Source: a virus
Strand: one strand, 5' to 3'
Length of the DNA stretch: 52,059 nucleotides
Virus record (IMG/VR): IMGVR_UViG_3300036792_000274
Location: 1 to 52,059 of that record
The notes under the pieces were generated by a model. That model did no database searches. It was not told where the DNA came from and worked only from the letters and a program-made list of their open reading frames with translations. Shown piece after piece: positions 7,401 to 15,325 of the stretch (its first letter is position 1; every line of letters starts with the position of its first letter). Both the position numbers and the translations under genes were made by a program.

Positions 7401-7883
7401 ATGGCCGAAGGCGATCCGACCCCCAGCTGGCGCCCGACGACCAAAGCGGTCGCGAGCTACATCCGCACCCGCACGAAGGTCGCCGGCGGCGGCATCGTCG
7501 GCGACTTCACCACCGAGACGAAACCGACCGGCGAACAGGCCGAAGAAGTGATCTCGGAGGCGTGCGACTACATCGCCACGTCGCTCGGCGTCGACGAACC
7601 GTGCAACGACAACCTGAAGCGGCGCACGGGCGTCGTGGCGGCCATGTACGCCGCCCTTCTGATCGAGCAGAGCTTCTACCCCGAGACGACCGAAAGCCGC
7701 GGCTCCAGCTTCAAATCGCTCGAAGCGCTGTTCAACCCGGCACTCAAACGTCTCGAAGTCGCCGTCGAGGAACAGTGCGGCGAGGGCGAGGGCGGTGGCG
7801 CGGACGGCCTGCACCCGAAAGCCGAAGGCAACTTCCCGACGACCGAAATGGCCGGGGGCTCCGGCGAAGCCTCCATTTGGTGA
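7401..7883 (+). CDS. Putative head-tail connector protein
   Basis: The product is 160 residues. Helical content (EEVISEACDYIATSLG, RTGVVAAMYAALLIEQSFYP) and the location after the capsid gene fit head completion/connector proteins of the HK97 gp6 type, which join portal and tail. The C-terminus is Gly/Glu rich. ATG 7401 lies 6 nt after GAGACT, a poor -10 that nevertheless fits the leaderless spacing seen elsewhere. It overlaps the next gene by one base. Confidence 0.55.
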   Translation: MAEGDPTPSWRPTTKAVASYIRTRTKVAGGGIVGDFTTETKPTGEQAEEVISEACDYIATSLGVDEPCNDNLKRRTGVVAAMYAALLIEQSFYPETTESRGSSFKSLEALFNPALKRLEVAVEEQCGEGEGGGADGLHPKAEGNFPTTEMAGGSGEASIW

Positions 7884-8440
7884 TGCCAGAGCCCGCCGGC
7901 AGCTTCGCGATCTACTACGAGATCGAGGGCGTCCCCGAGATCAAACACGTCCTCATGGGCGTCCGCGACCGGGCGCTCGACGGCGCGCCGGTCCTGTCGC
8001 TGATCTTGGACGACATGCGGCGCCTGGAGATCGCGCTCTTCGGCTCGGAAGGCTACGGCGAGTGGGCGCCGCTGGCCGAGTCGACCCTCGAACGCAAGGC
8101 GGAAGAAGGCTACCCGCCGAACATCCTCCAGGCCACGGAGCAGCTGATGGACTCGCTGACCGGCAACCTCGCCGCCGCCGGCCACGTGGAGCACATAACG
8201 CCCGAGGAAATCCTCTACGGGACCACCGTGCCGTGGGCGATCTACCACCAGTACGGGACCCGCTACATGCCCGCGCGGCCGCCGGTCGACGTGCGCGACT
8301 CGGACATCGCCCGCTGGACGAAGATGATCCAAGCCTACGTCTTCGGGATCGACGCGGCCGAGATGGGCGACGTCGGCGGCGGGCTCTCCGTGGCGCCCTT
8401 CGGCCTGGTCAGCAACGAGCCCTTCGGAGCGGCGCTGTGA
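7883..8440 (+). CDS. Tail completion protein (Mu gpG / P2 gpS-like)
   Basis: The product is 185 residues. It carries the hallmark order of phage virion morphogenesis proteins: GEWAPLAESTLERKAEEGY, then ILQATEQLMDSLTG, then AIYHQYGTRYMPARPPVDV. These proteins complete the tail-proximal neck in Mu- and P2-like phages. The start overlaps the connector stop (TGATG) and the end overlaps the next gene (GTGA). Confidence 0.8.
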   Translation: MPEPAGSFAIYYEIEGVPEIKHVLMGVRDRALDGAPVLSLILDDMRRLEIALFGSEGYGEWAPLAESTLERKAEEGYPPNILQATEQLMDSLTGNLAAAGHVEHITPEEILYGTTVPWAIYHQYGTRYMPARPPVDVRDSDIARWTKMIQAYVFGIDAAEMGDVGGGLSVAPFGLVSNEPFGAAL

Positions 8441-9150
8441 TCGGCGACCAGTTCGGCCCCACCGTCGACGGCGAAGCGGTCGAGCTCGCCCTGCTCGCGT
8501 TCCTCGAGCGGTGGATGCTCGACTACACCTGGGACGCCGTTCGCATCCGCGACCCCGACAAAACCATCTGGCCGGGAGGCGTCGGCGACCCGGCCAAACT
8601 CGGCGAGCCCGCGGTGCTGCCCGTGAAGGAATTCACGATCAAACACGCCGCGGAGGAGAAGTGGCCCGAAGACCAGCTGCCGATGCTGCTCGCCCACTCG
8701 CCCGGCTTCGCCAAACCGCCGGAACTGCGCGGGGACGGGACGATCGCCACGCACCACACGATCAACCTCGCCGCCATCGCCAGCGGGGTCGACATGGAGG
8801 ACTCCAAGCGCCTCGCCCGGGTCTACGGCTCGGCCGCGGCGAAGGCGATCATGCAGAAGCCCGACCTTGGCGGCTTCGCGATGGCGACCGACTGGCTCGA
8901 CCTCAAGAACTTCCCCGTCACCCGCGGCGTCGAAGCCGAGCGCTCGCTGATGGCGGTCACCAACGTCTTCGCGATCACCGTCGCGCAGGCGATGGTCGCC
9001 AGCGACGGACCCGAGGCGCCGAGCAAAGAACCCGACGAATCGCCGGGCCCCTGGCCGCAGGTGAAAGAAGACGGCGGCTCCGCGCGGGTGGAACCCGGCA
9101 AGAGCAAGGTCGACCTCCTCCGCGAAGGCGGCTTCTTCCCCGACGAATAG
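8437..9150 (+). CDS. Putative neck / tail terminator protein
   Basis: The product is 237 residues from GTG 8437. It lies between the tail completion protein and the sheath, where neck or tail terminator genes are found. The sequence has few recognisable motifs: an aromatic N-terminal half (WMLDYTWDAVRIRDPDKTIW) and a helical C-terminal half ending in a Pro/Glu-rich tail. Assignment rests on position only. Confidence 0.45.
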   Translation: MIGDQFGPTVDGEAVELALLAFLERWMLDYTWDAVRIRDPDKTIWPGGVGDPAKLGEPAVLPVKEFTIKHAAEEKWPEDQLPMLLAHSPGFAKPPELRGDGTIATHHTINLAAIASGVDMEDSKRLARVYGSAAAKAIMQKPDLGGFAMATDWLDLKNFPVTRGVEAERSLMAVTNVFAITVAQAMVASDGPEAPSKEPDESPGPWPQVKEDGGSARVEPGKSKVDLLREGGFFPDE

Positions 9151-9179
9151 CGGCCGCCGGGAGGGGTCGCGCCCCGTCC

Positions 9180-9193
9180 TAACATCGGTTCCG
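9180..9193 (+). promoter_or_regulatory. Leaderless -10 box for the sheath operon
   Basis: TAACAT (9180-9185) plus 7 nt leads to GTG 9193, which opens a ten-codon reading frame. No -35 is recognised. Confidence 0.45.
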
Positions 9194-9225
9194 TGAAGCG
9201 ACGCGGCGACCGGACGGCAGGCTGA
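9193..9225 (+). other. Leader minicistron before tail sheath
   Basis: GTG 9193 to TGA 9223-9225 encodes ten residues (VKRRGDRTAG). The stop overlaps the sheath ATG as TGATG. A leaderless first frame that ends on the next start would couple sheath translation to the leader. Similar arrangements occur at 22394 and 38863. Confidence 0.4.
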
Positions 9226-10685
9226 TGAGGGCTCCAGGCGAGGAAGTAGTTCTCGGCGAACGCCCCGCGGCGCGTACCGGCGCCCCGGCCGCCAGCGCAG
9301 GGTTCCTCCCGATCTTTACGGAAAAGGGCCCGACCGACGCGCCGACCTACTGCGTCTCGGTCGCCCACGCCGAAGTCGTCTACGGCGCGCGGCTCCAGAC
9401 CAACCCCGAGGGCTTCGACGCTCTCGACGCGGCCTTCCACGAGGGCCCCGGCATGGGGGTCTACGTGCAGCGGGTCGTCGGCGACGGCGCCGCGGCGGCG
9501 AGCAAAGTGCTGGTCGACGAAGAAGGCAAAACGGTGATGACGATCGACGCGATCAGCGTCGGCGAGTGGGGCAACAACCTCAAGGCGAAAGTCGTCAAAG
9601 AAGGCGCCGAATTCCGCATCATCGTCGAAACGGTCGCGGGCAAGGTGCTCGAGTCCTCGCCGCTGAAGGCCGACACGCCCGGGCTGCTCGCCTGGGCTGA
9701 GGCCGACGCGATCAACATCACGGCGGTCGCGGGCGAATCGGTCAAAGCGCCGAAAGTGCAGACGGTCCAGCTGGCCGGCGGGAAAGCCGAACTCGGCGCC
9801 GCCGACGCGCTCGCCCTCTCCGCGGCGCTCGACCTCTACGTCAAGGACTTCGGGCCCGGCCAGGTCGCGGCCCCCAACTTCGCCGGCGACGAAGCCGCGC
9901 AGCTGGCCGTCATGGTCCACTGCGGCCTCCGCAACCGCCGCGCGCTGCTCGACGACGAGATCACCGCCGACGCCGACGAACTGATCGCCGACGCGACCGC
10001 GCTCTCGGCCGCCGAAGGCCACGGGCCGCGCTTCGCCTGCCTCTTCGGCAGCTGGGCGATCATCCCGGGCCAGATCGGCTCGACCACCCGCACGGTGCCC
10101 TACTCGGGCGTCGCGATGGGCCTGATCGCCCGGGCGGAAGCCGAAGGCAACAACCCGAACAAGCCGGCGGCGGGCCGCAAGCGCGGCAAAACCCGCTGGG
10201 CGCTCGGCCTGGTCACCACCTTCACCGAGGAAGAGCGCGCCGAACTCGACGAGGCGGGCGTCACCTGCGCGATCCTCGCCAACGGCGTCCCCACCACGTT
10301 CGGCGACCGCACGCTGGTCAACGAAGAGACGGACCCCGACTGGCGCAGCTTCGCGGCAAGCCGGACGGTCATGTGGGTGTCCGAGCTCACCCGCCAGGTG
10401 CTCCAGGGCTTCGAGTTCGAAGACATCGACGGCCACGGCTACATCTTCAAGGAACTCGAAGGCGAAATCGGCGCCCGCGCGTGCAAGCCGCTCTACGACC
10501 AGGGCGCGCTCTACGGCGAAACGCCGCAGGAAGCCTTCGCCGTCAACACCGGCCCCGAGGTCAACACCCCGGCGTCGATCGAAGCCGACGAAATCAAGGC
10601 TCAGGTCGCGATCCGCACGTCGCCCAACGGCGGCTTCCTCTCGGCCGAAGTGGTCAAGGTCCCGATCTCGGAAAGCGTGGTCTGA
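9225..10685 (+). CDS. Tail sheath protein
   Basis: The product is 486 residues. It forms the contractile outer tube of a myovirus tail. Supporting features are the N-terminal GFLPIFTEKGPTDAP strand-exchange segment and the central domain with LLDDEITADADELIADA. The C-terminal domain holds RTVMWVSELTRQVLQGFEFE and the insertion-closing EVVKVPISESVV strand. The adjacent tube gene confirms contractile-tail identity. Translation probably couples to the ten-codon leader. Confidence 0.85.
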   Translation: MRAPGEEVVLGERPAARTGAPAASAGFLPIFTEKGPTDAPTYCVSVAHAEVVYGARLQTNPEGFDALDAAFHEGPGMGVYVQRVVGDGAAAASKVLVDEEGKTVMTIDAISVGEWGNNLKAKVVKEGAEFRIIVETVAGKVLESSPLKADTPGLLAWAEADAINITAVAGESVKAPKVQTVQLAGGKAELGAADALALSAALDLYVKDFGPGQVAAPNFAGDEAAQLAVMVHCGLRNRRALLDDEITADADELIADATALSAAEGHGPRFACLFGSWAIIPGQIGSTTRTVPYSGVAMGLIARAEAEGNNPNKPAAGRKRGKTRWALGLVTTFTEEERAELDEAGVTCAILANGVPTTFGDRTLVNEETDPDWRSFAASRTVMWVSELTRQVLQGFEFEDIDGHGYIFKELEGEIGARACKPLYDQGALYGETPQEAFAVNTGPEVNTPASIEADEIKAQVAIRTSPNGGFLSAEVVKVPISESVV

Positions 10686-11113
10686 TGTCCGGTTCGCGCG
10701 TCGATCAAGAGCGAGTGACGATCACCATCGTCGGGCTGGGCCTCGTCCTCAACCTGGGCGTGTTCGACACCTTCACGGGGGGCGCCAAGAAAGGCGAAAC
10801 CACCAAGCACCGTCCCGGCGGGATGGGTAAGCAGGTCAGCCTTGGGGGCCCGTCCACCCGGGACGACTTCACCACGTCGCGCCTCTACGACCTCGAACGC
10901 GATCACCCGTTCATGAAGCAGCTGGACGGGCTGGTCAACATCGGCGAGGTCACGGCCATCCGCCAGAAACTCAACACGGACAAGTCGCCCGCCGGCGAAC
11001 CGATCACCTACACCGGCACGATGAGCGGTTACGTGATGCCGGACCACGACTCCGACGCGAGCGACAAAGCAATGTTCGTGATCGAAGTCAGCGCCGACGA
11101 GGACATCTCCTAG
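10685..11113 (+). CDS. Tail tube protein
   Basis: The product is 142 residues. ATG overlaps the sheath stop (TGATG). The N-terminus (RVTITIVGLGLVLNLGVFDTFTG) and the strands around EVTAIRQKLNTDKSPAGE fit tube proteins of contractile tails, which polymerise inside the sheath. Sheath then tube is the conserved order. The run ends here. Confidence 0.75.
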   Translation: MSGSRVDQERVTITIVGLGLVLNLGVFDTFTGGAKKGETTKHRPGGMGKQVSLGGPSTRDDFTTSRLYDLERDHPFMKQLDGLVNIGEVTAIRQKLNTDKSPAGEPITYTGTMSGYVMPDHDSDASDKAMFVIEVSADEDIS

Positions 11114-11130
11114 CCGCCGAGCTCCCCCGT

Positions 11131-11136
11131 AGGGTC
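11131..11136 (+). promoter_or_regulatory. TAGGGT -10-like box
   Basis: TAGGGT lies 40 nt before GTG 11176 in the sheath-tube / chaperone gap. The downstream gene has a Shine-Dalgarno sequence (AAGGGAG), so any transcript here would have a short leader. Confidence 0.35.
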
Positions 11137-11175
11137 CGGGTCGCAGTCACCCAGACCTGATCGAAGGGAGTAGAC

Positions 11176-11844
11176 GTGGAAGACCCTCAGAGCCCGCAGG
11201 ACGCCGCAGAAGGCGCCAGCGCGGCTTCACCCCCGCAGGAAGAGCCCGGAGCCGCCCCAGAGGGCGCGCAGGGCGCCGGAGACGGTGCGACGGCCGAGCC
11301 CGAGACGGCGGACGGCGGTTACCTGGCCGAGCCGGAGTCCGTCTTCGACGAGCTCGGCGAGCTCCAGGCCGAGGCGCGCCGGGACGATACGAAGGTGCTC
11401 GAGCTCCTGCCCGGGCGCTTCAAGGGGCGCCTCGCCGTGCGCGTGAAGCGGATCGACCCGAAGAAACGGCGCAAGAAGGCGAAAAAGATCGCCAAACGCG
11501 GGATCACGGACGAGGCCGAATTGCAGTACGCGGCCGAAATCGTCGCCGAGGCGACCGACGCGATCCTCTACCGCCCCAAGGACGACGACGCGCTGGTCGA
11601 GGCCCAGACGCTCTCGGAGTCGCTGGGGACCGAGCCGGTGCGCTTCGACCAGCGGCTCGGGAAGATGCTGAAAATGGAGGGCGTGCTCTCGGGCACCGAG
11701 TCGGCGGCCACGATCGTCCGGCTGGTGTTCAAGAACCCGGAAGCGCTCGACGCCTTCTACGCGGAACTGGACCTGTGGCTCCGCGAAGCCGCGCCCGACG
11801 ACGACGATGAGGACGAGGGAGCGCCGCAGGAGCGCCCTTCCTAG
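11176..11844 (+). CDS. Tail assembly chaperone, upstream frame
   Basis: The product is 222 residues from GTG 11176, with AAGGGAG upstream. The first 50 residues are Pro/Ala/Glu low complexity. The folded part (PGRFKGRLAVRVKRIDPKKR ... ESLGTEPVRFDQRLGKMLKM ... NPEALDAFYAELDLWL) is typical of the first of the two overlapping chaperone frames that precede tape measure genes. It ends in an acidic tail. A second frame, offset by -1, is open from 11811 to 12056. Confidence 0.7.
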   Translation: MEDPQSPQDAAEGASAASPPQEEPGAAPEGAQGAGDGATAEPETADGGYLAEPESVFDELGELQAEARRDDTKVLELLPGRFKGRLAVRVKRIDPKKRRKKAKKIAKRGITDEAELQYAAEIVAEATDAILYRPKDDDALVEAQTLSESLGTEPVRFDQRLGKMLKMEGVLSGTESAATIVRLVFKNPEALDAFYAELDLWLREAAPDDDDEDEGAPQERPS

Positions 11845-12056
11845 ACGCGCTGCGTGGCGAGCCGCTGGTCGAAATGGCCGCGCTCGCCACGCTGGCCGGG
11901 GTCGCTCCCCAGTTCCTCGCCGCCCGCTGGCCCGATGAACGCGAGCGTTGGGAAGCGATCATCCTCGAGGCGCGCGAGGAGCGGCACAAGGAATTCGACG
12001 CCTTGGCCGTCAAGACGGCGAACAAGGTGATGGAGGGGCTCGACAAGTCCTTCTAG
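11811..12056 (+). CDS. Tail assembly chaperone, downstream -1 frame
   Basis: The -1 frame is free of stops from 11811 to TAG 12054-12056. It already reads like protein before its only ATG (11874): FLDALRGEPLVEMAALATLA. ATG 11874 has no Shine-Dalgarno sequence. Together this indicates -1 frameshifting between 11811 and 11841 to make a G-GT-type fusion of roughly 293 residues. No canonical heptamer is visible; CGC CCT TCC TAG (11833-11844) is the nearest candidate. Independent initiation at 11874 would give 60 residues. Confidence 0.6.
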   Translation, partial: GRGSAAGAPFLDALRGEPLVEMAALATLAGVAPQFLAARWPDERERWEAIILEAREERHKEFDALAVKTANKVMEGLDKSF

Positions 12057-12095
12057 CACAGCGGCAGGGGGCGCCCGCGACCGGAGAATTGGTCC

Positions 12096-14705
12096 GTGGA
12101 CGCTGGACTTATCGCGATGCGGATGCGCCTCTCCGGCGGCTCGGAGGTCGCCGCCGAAGCCGAGAAGGCGACCGCCGCGGTCGAGGAGACGTCGGCGGCC
12201 ACCGACAAGGCCAATAAGAAGGTCGCCCGCTCCGGCTCGGCGATCTCCTCCAGCCTGTCGAAACAGATCAGCGGCCTCAAATCCATCGGCCGCAACCTCA
12301 CCAAGTACGTGACGGTGCCGCTCGCCGCGATGGCGATCGGCTCGGCGGTCAGCGCGGCGCACTTCGACCGCTCCATGAACCTGATCGCCACCGACGCCGG
12401 CGGCACGGTGAAGGAAGTCTCGCGCCTCAAGCCCGAGGTTCTGGACCTCGCCCGCAAAACGCAGTACACCGGGACCGAACTCGCCGACGCCCTCTTCCAC
12501 ATCGAGAGCGCGGGCTACCGCGGCGCGAACGCGATGAAGGTGCTGGCGACGGCGGCCGGGCTCGCCACCGCCGGCAACTCGGATCTCGAACGCACGACCT
12601 ACGGCCTGGTCAGCGCGCAGAAATCGCTCTACGGCGAAGGCAAAAACCTCCAGTCGGTCAGCCAGGTAAAACGCACCGCGGCGGAACTCAACGCGATCGT
12701 CTCCCACGGCGACATCCGCCTCGAAGAACTGGTCGCCGGCATGTCGTCGGGCCTGATCGAGAAAGCGCAGGAGGCGGGCGTGTCGCTGCGCTCGGTCGGC
12801 TCCGCGCTCGACGTGATGACCGCCCGCGGCATCCCCGCCCAGCGCGCCTCCTACGCGCTCGGCTTCATCTTCTCGAAGCTGGTCCCCTACACCGAACCGG
12901 CGGTCGAAGCGTTCGAAGAACTGGGGATTCAGCAGGAAAAACTCTCGAAAATCGCCAAGGGCCCGGGCGGCTGGCCGGCGATGATCGAATTCCTCTCGAA
13001 GAAAATGCAGGGGCTCACCAGCGGCCAGAAACAGATCGACCTCAGCCACATGTTCGGCGGCGGCCGGATGGACGTCGCGGTCCTCGCCTCGCTGCAAAAC
13101 ATGGGCGACCTGAACAAGAAATTTGAAGAGCTCAACCCCAACGTCGCCCTCTACAACAAGCACGTTAAGGAGGCCGAACAGCAGCCGTTGGTGCAGGCCA
13201 AAAACGCCTGGTCGTCGATCGACGCGAGCCTGATCGAACTCGGGCAGGTGATCCTCCCCGCCGCGATCCCGCTCATGCACAACGTCGCCGGGTTCGTCAC
13301 CGGGATCGCCCACGACTTCGCCCACCTGCCGCCGTCGACGCAACAGTGGGTCCTCAAGATCGCGCTGATCGCCGCGGTGCTCGGCCCGATCCTCCTCCTC
13401 GTCGCCAAGCTGCTCAAGGCGTGGAAGACGATCGCCGAGATGAATCTCTTCTCCGGCCTGGCGGGCGGCGTCGGCGAGCTCAAGGCGGCGTCGGAGCTCG
13501 CGGCGGGCGGCGAGCTCGGCGGCTTCTCCATGATGGGGAAAGCCGGGCGGCTCACCGCGGGCGCCGGGGTCGGCGTCGCGGCGCAGGTGGCCGGGCACGC
13601 GATCGGCGGCAAGGGAGGCTCGGTCGTCTCGGACATCGGCACGGGCGCCGGCGCGGGCTTCGCCTTCGGCGGCCCGATGGGCGCGGCGATCGGGGCGACC
13701 GGCGGCGCGATCATGGCCGCCCTGCCGGAGTGGGAGCAGCTGCTCGGCCTCACCAAGCAGCTGAGCCCGATGCAGCAGCGGGTCAAGTCCTCGAGCGAAG
13801 AACTGTCGGCCGCCCTCAGCCGCCAGAAGACGGCCGGGGAAGGGCTGACGTCGGCGAACCGCCGGCTCGACCACGCGCAGGCCAACCACAACGTCTCCCT
13901 CAAGAACGTCCACAAGGCCCAGCACGCCTTGAACGAAGCCGTGGCGCAGTACGGCGCCGACAGCCACCCGGCGATCCACGCCGAAGCGCGCCTGACCGAA
14001 GAGATCGGCGCCCACCGCCGCGCGCTGAAGCAGCTGGCGAACGCGGAAAAGCTGCACGGCGTCGCCCTCAGCGCCTACAAAACCGAAACCGACATGACGA
14101 TCCTCGCCGAGCGGCACCGGATCAACGTCTTGGAACAGCTGCGCGAACGGCAGGCAAATCTCTACCAGGAAGCGAAGGCCGCCAACCCGATCAGCCAGCG
14201 GACCCAGACGCTCGCCCACAACCTGCTCGGCACCGAAGGCAAGCTCGCCGAAGCGACCAAAAAACACGCCGAAACCCTGAGCGAAGCGGCCACCAAAGCG
14301 GGCCCGAAATATGCCAAGTTCCTCAACCACGCGACGCAGGAAGCCGTCCGGTTCGGCGGCGCGATGAAAGCGACCATGACCCGCGTGGAAGGGCTGACGC
14401 GCCACCTCGAAGCCCTCACCGAAACCGAATTCAACATGCCGACCGTCCAGCCGGGGAACCCGCTGAACCTGCACATCCCCGGCGTCACCGAACCGAAGGG
14501 CGGCGGCCACCGGCCCCACCACAAAAACACGGCGGCCGACTCCGGCGAAACGCACGGCTCCAAGGCGGTCGAAAAGCTGCTCGAGCGTCAGACCGGGCGG
14601 CGCGGCAAACTGCTCCCCGTGACGATCGCGCTCGACCCGCAGGGGCGGCGCCGACTGACCGAAGCCGTGGTCGAAGTGCAGGAAGACGAGGACGCCCGGA
14701 CGTGA
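12096..14705 (+). CDS. Tail tape measure protein
   Basis: The product is 869 residues from GTG 12096. It sets tail length and is ejected with the DNA. Residues about 100-360 match the PhageMin_Tail type region (DLARKTQYTGTELADALFHI, LDVMTARGIPAQRASYALGF). A hydrophobic segment near 418-440 (VLKIALIAAVLGPILLLVAK) and a Gly-rich membrane-active stretch near 480-540 follow. The C-terminal third is long alpha-helical coiled coil. It is the largest gene and sits directly after the chaperone pair. GAGAAT lies 6 nt before the start, an imperfect leaderless -10. Confidence 0.9.
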   Translation: MDAGLIAMRMRLSGGSEVAAEAEKATAAVEETSAATDKANKKVARSGSAISSSLSKQISGLKSIGRNLTKYVTVPLAAMAIGSAVSAAHFDRSMNLIATDAGGTVKEVSRLKPEVLDLARKTQYTGTELADALFHIESAGYRGANAMKVLATAAGLATAGNSDLERTTYGLVSAQKSLYGEGKNLQSVSQVKRTAAELNAIVSHGDIRLEELVAGMSSGLIEKAQEAGVSLRSVGSALDVMTARGIPAQRASYALGFIFSKLVPYTEPAVEAFEELGIQQEKLSKIAKGPGGWPAMIEFLSKKMQGLTSGQKQIDLSHMFGGGRMDVAVLASLQNMGDLNKKFEELNPNVALYNKHVKEAEQQPLVQAKNAWSSIDASLIELGQVILPAAIPLMHNVAGFVTGIAHDFAHLPPSTQQWVLKIALIAAVLGPILLLVAKLLKAWKTIAEMNLFSGLAGGVGELKAASELAAGGELGGFSMMGKAGRLTAGAGVGVAAQVAGHAIGGKGGSVVSDIGTGAGAGFAFGGPMGAAIGATGGAIMAALPEWEQLLGLTKQLSPMQQRVKSSSEELSAALSRQKTAGEGLTSANRRLDHAQANHNVSLKNVHKAQHALNEAVAQYGADSHPAIHAEARLTEEIGAHRRALKQLANAEKLHGVALSAYKTETDMTILAERHRINVLEQLRERQANLYQEAKAANPISQRTQTLAHNLLGTEGKLAEATKKHAETLSEAATKAGPKYAKFLNHATQEAVRFGGAMKATMTRVEGLTRHLEALTETEFNMPTVQPGNPLNLHIPGVTEPKGGGHRPHHKNTAADSGETHGSKAVEKLLERQTGRRGKLLPVTIALDPQGRRRLTEAVVEVQEDEDART

Positions 14706-15325
14706 GCAAGGAACGCCCCACCATCGAATTCAAAGGCAAGGGCTTCAAGCTCAAGATCCCGCTCGGCGACGGGCCGATCACGCCGACCGCCGGCGGCCCC
14801 GAAATCGAAGAGCTCAAACGGCCCGGGCGCCCGAACATCACCCGCAACGAAAACCAGGCGCTCCTACGGCTCGACGTGCCCGTCTTCTTCGACGGCCTGC
14901 CGAAGAACGAAGCCCAGAACGTCGCCGTCAAACGGGTCGTCGACCTGGCGATGGAGCTCCCGCTCCGCGACTTCACCGCGTTCGGCCCCTTCCTGTGGTC
15001 GGGCGGCCGGTTCGTCATGGACTGGCCCGAATGGGGCAAGCAGTGGTATCCGCGCCGCTACGAATTGATGCAGGCGGAATTGACCCTCAAACTGGTCGAG
15101 TTCAACGCGAGCGGCGACCTGAAGCCCCAGCGCGGCTCAGGCGGCCCGAAAAAGCACGGGCTGGAGACGGTGATCCTCTACAAGCCGATGAACCTGATCG
15201 AAATCGCCGCGCTCTACGAAGGCGACGCCGGCCGGGCCAAAGCGCTCGGCAAGGCCAACGGCATCCACGACATCAAAAAGAAGCTCCCGCAGGGCACCCA
15301 CATCAAGCTCCCGTCGACGGAATAA
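14702..15325 (+). CDS. LysM-containing tail/baseplate protein (gp53 / gpX-like)
   Basis: The product is 207 residues from GTG 14702 overlapping the tape measure stop. The C-terminal 50 residues (ILYKPMNLIEIAALYEGDAG ... LPQGTHIKLP) fit a LysM fold. In T4 gp53 and P2 gpX similar small LysM proteins connect the tube, hub and wedges. The N-terminal part is beta-rich. It overlaps the hub gene by one base. Confidence 0.7.
   Translation: MSKERPTIEFKGKGFKLKIPLGDGPITPTAGGPEIEELKRPGRPNITRNENQALLRLDVPVFFDGLPKNEAQNVAVKRVVDLAMELPLRDFTAFGPFLWSGGRFVMDWPEWGKQWYPRRYELMQAELTLKLVEFNASGDLKPQRGSGGPKKHGLETVILYKPMNLIEIAALYEGDAGRAKALGKANGIHDIKKKLPQGTHIKLPSTE

Noticed and set aside
11841-14555. A 904-residue open frame on the minus strand across the tape measure gene
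   Set aside because: It is an antisense shadow caused by high GC: Arg/Gly/Val/Asp-rich composition with no recognisable fold, opposite a well-supported tape measure protein.
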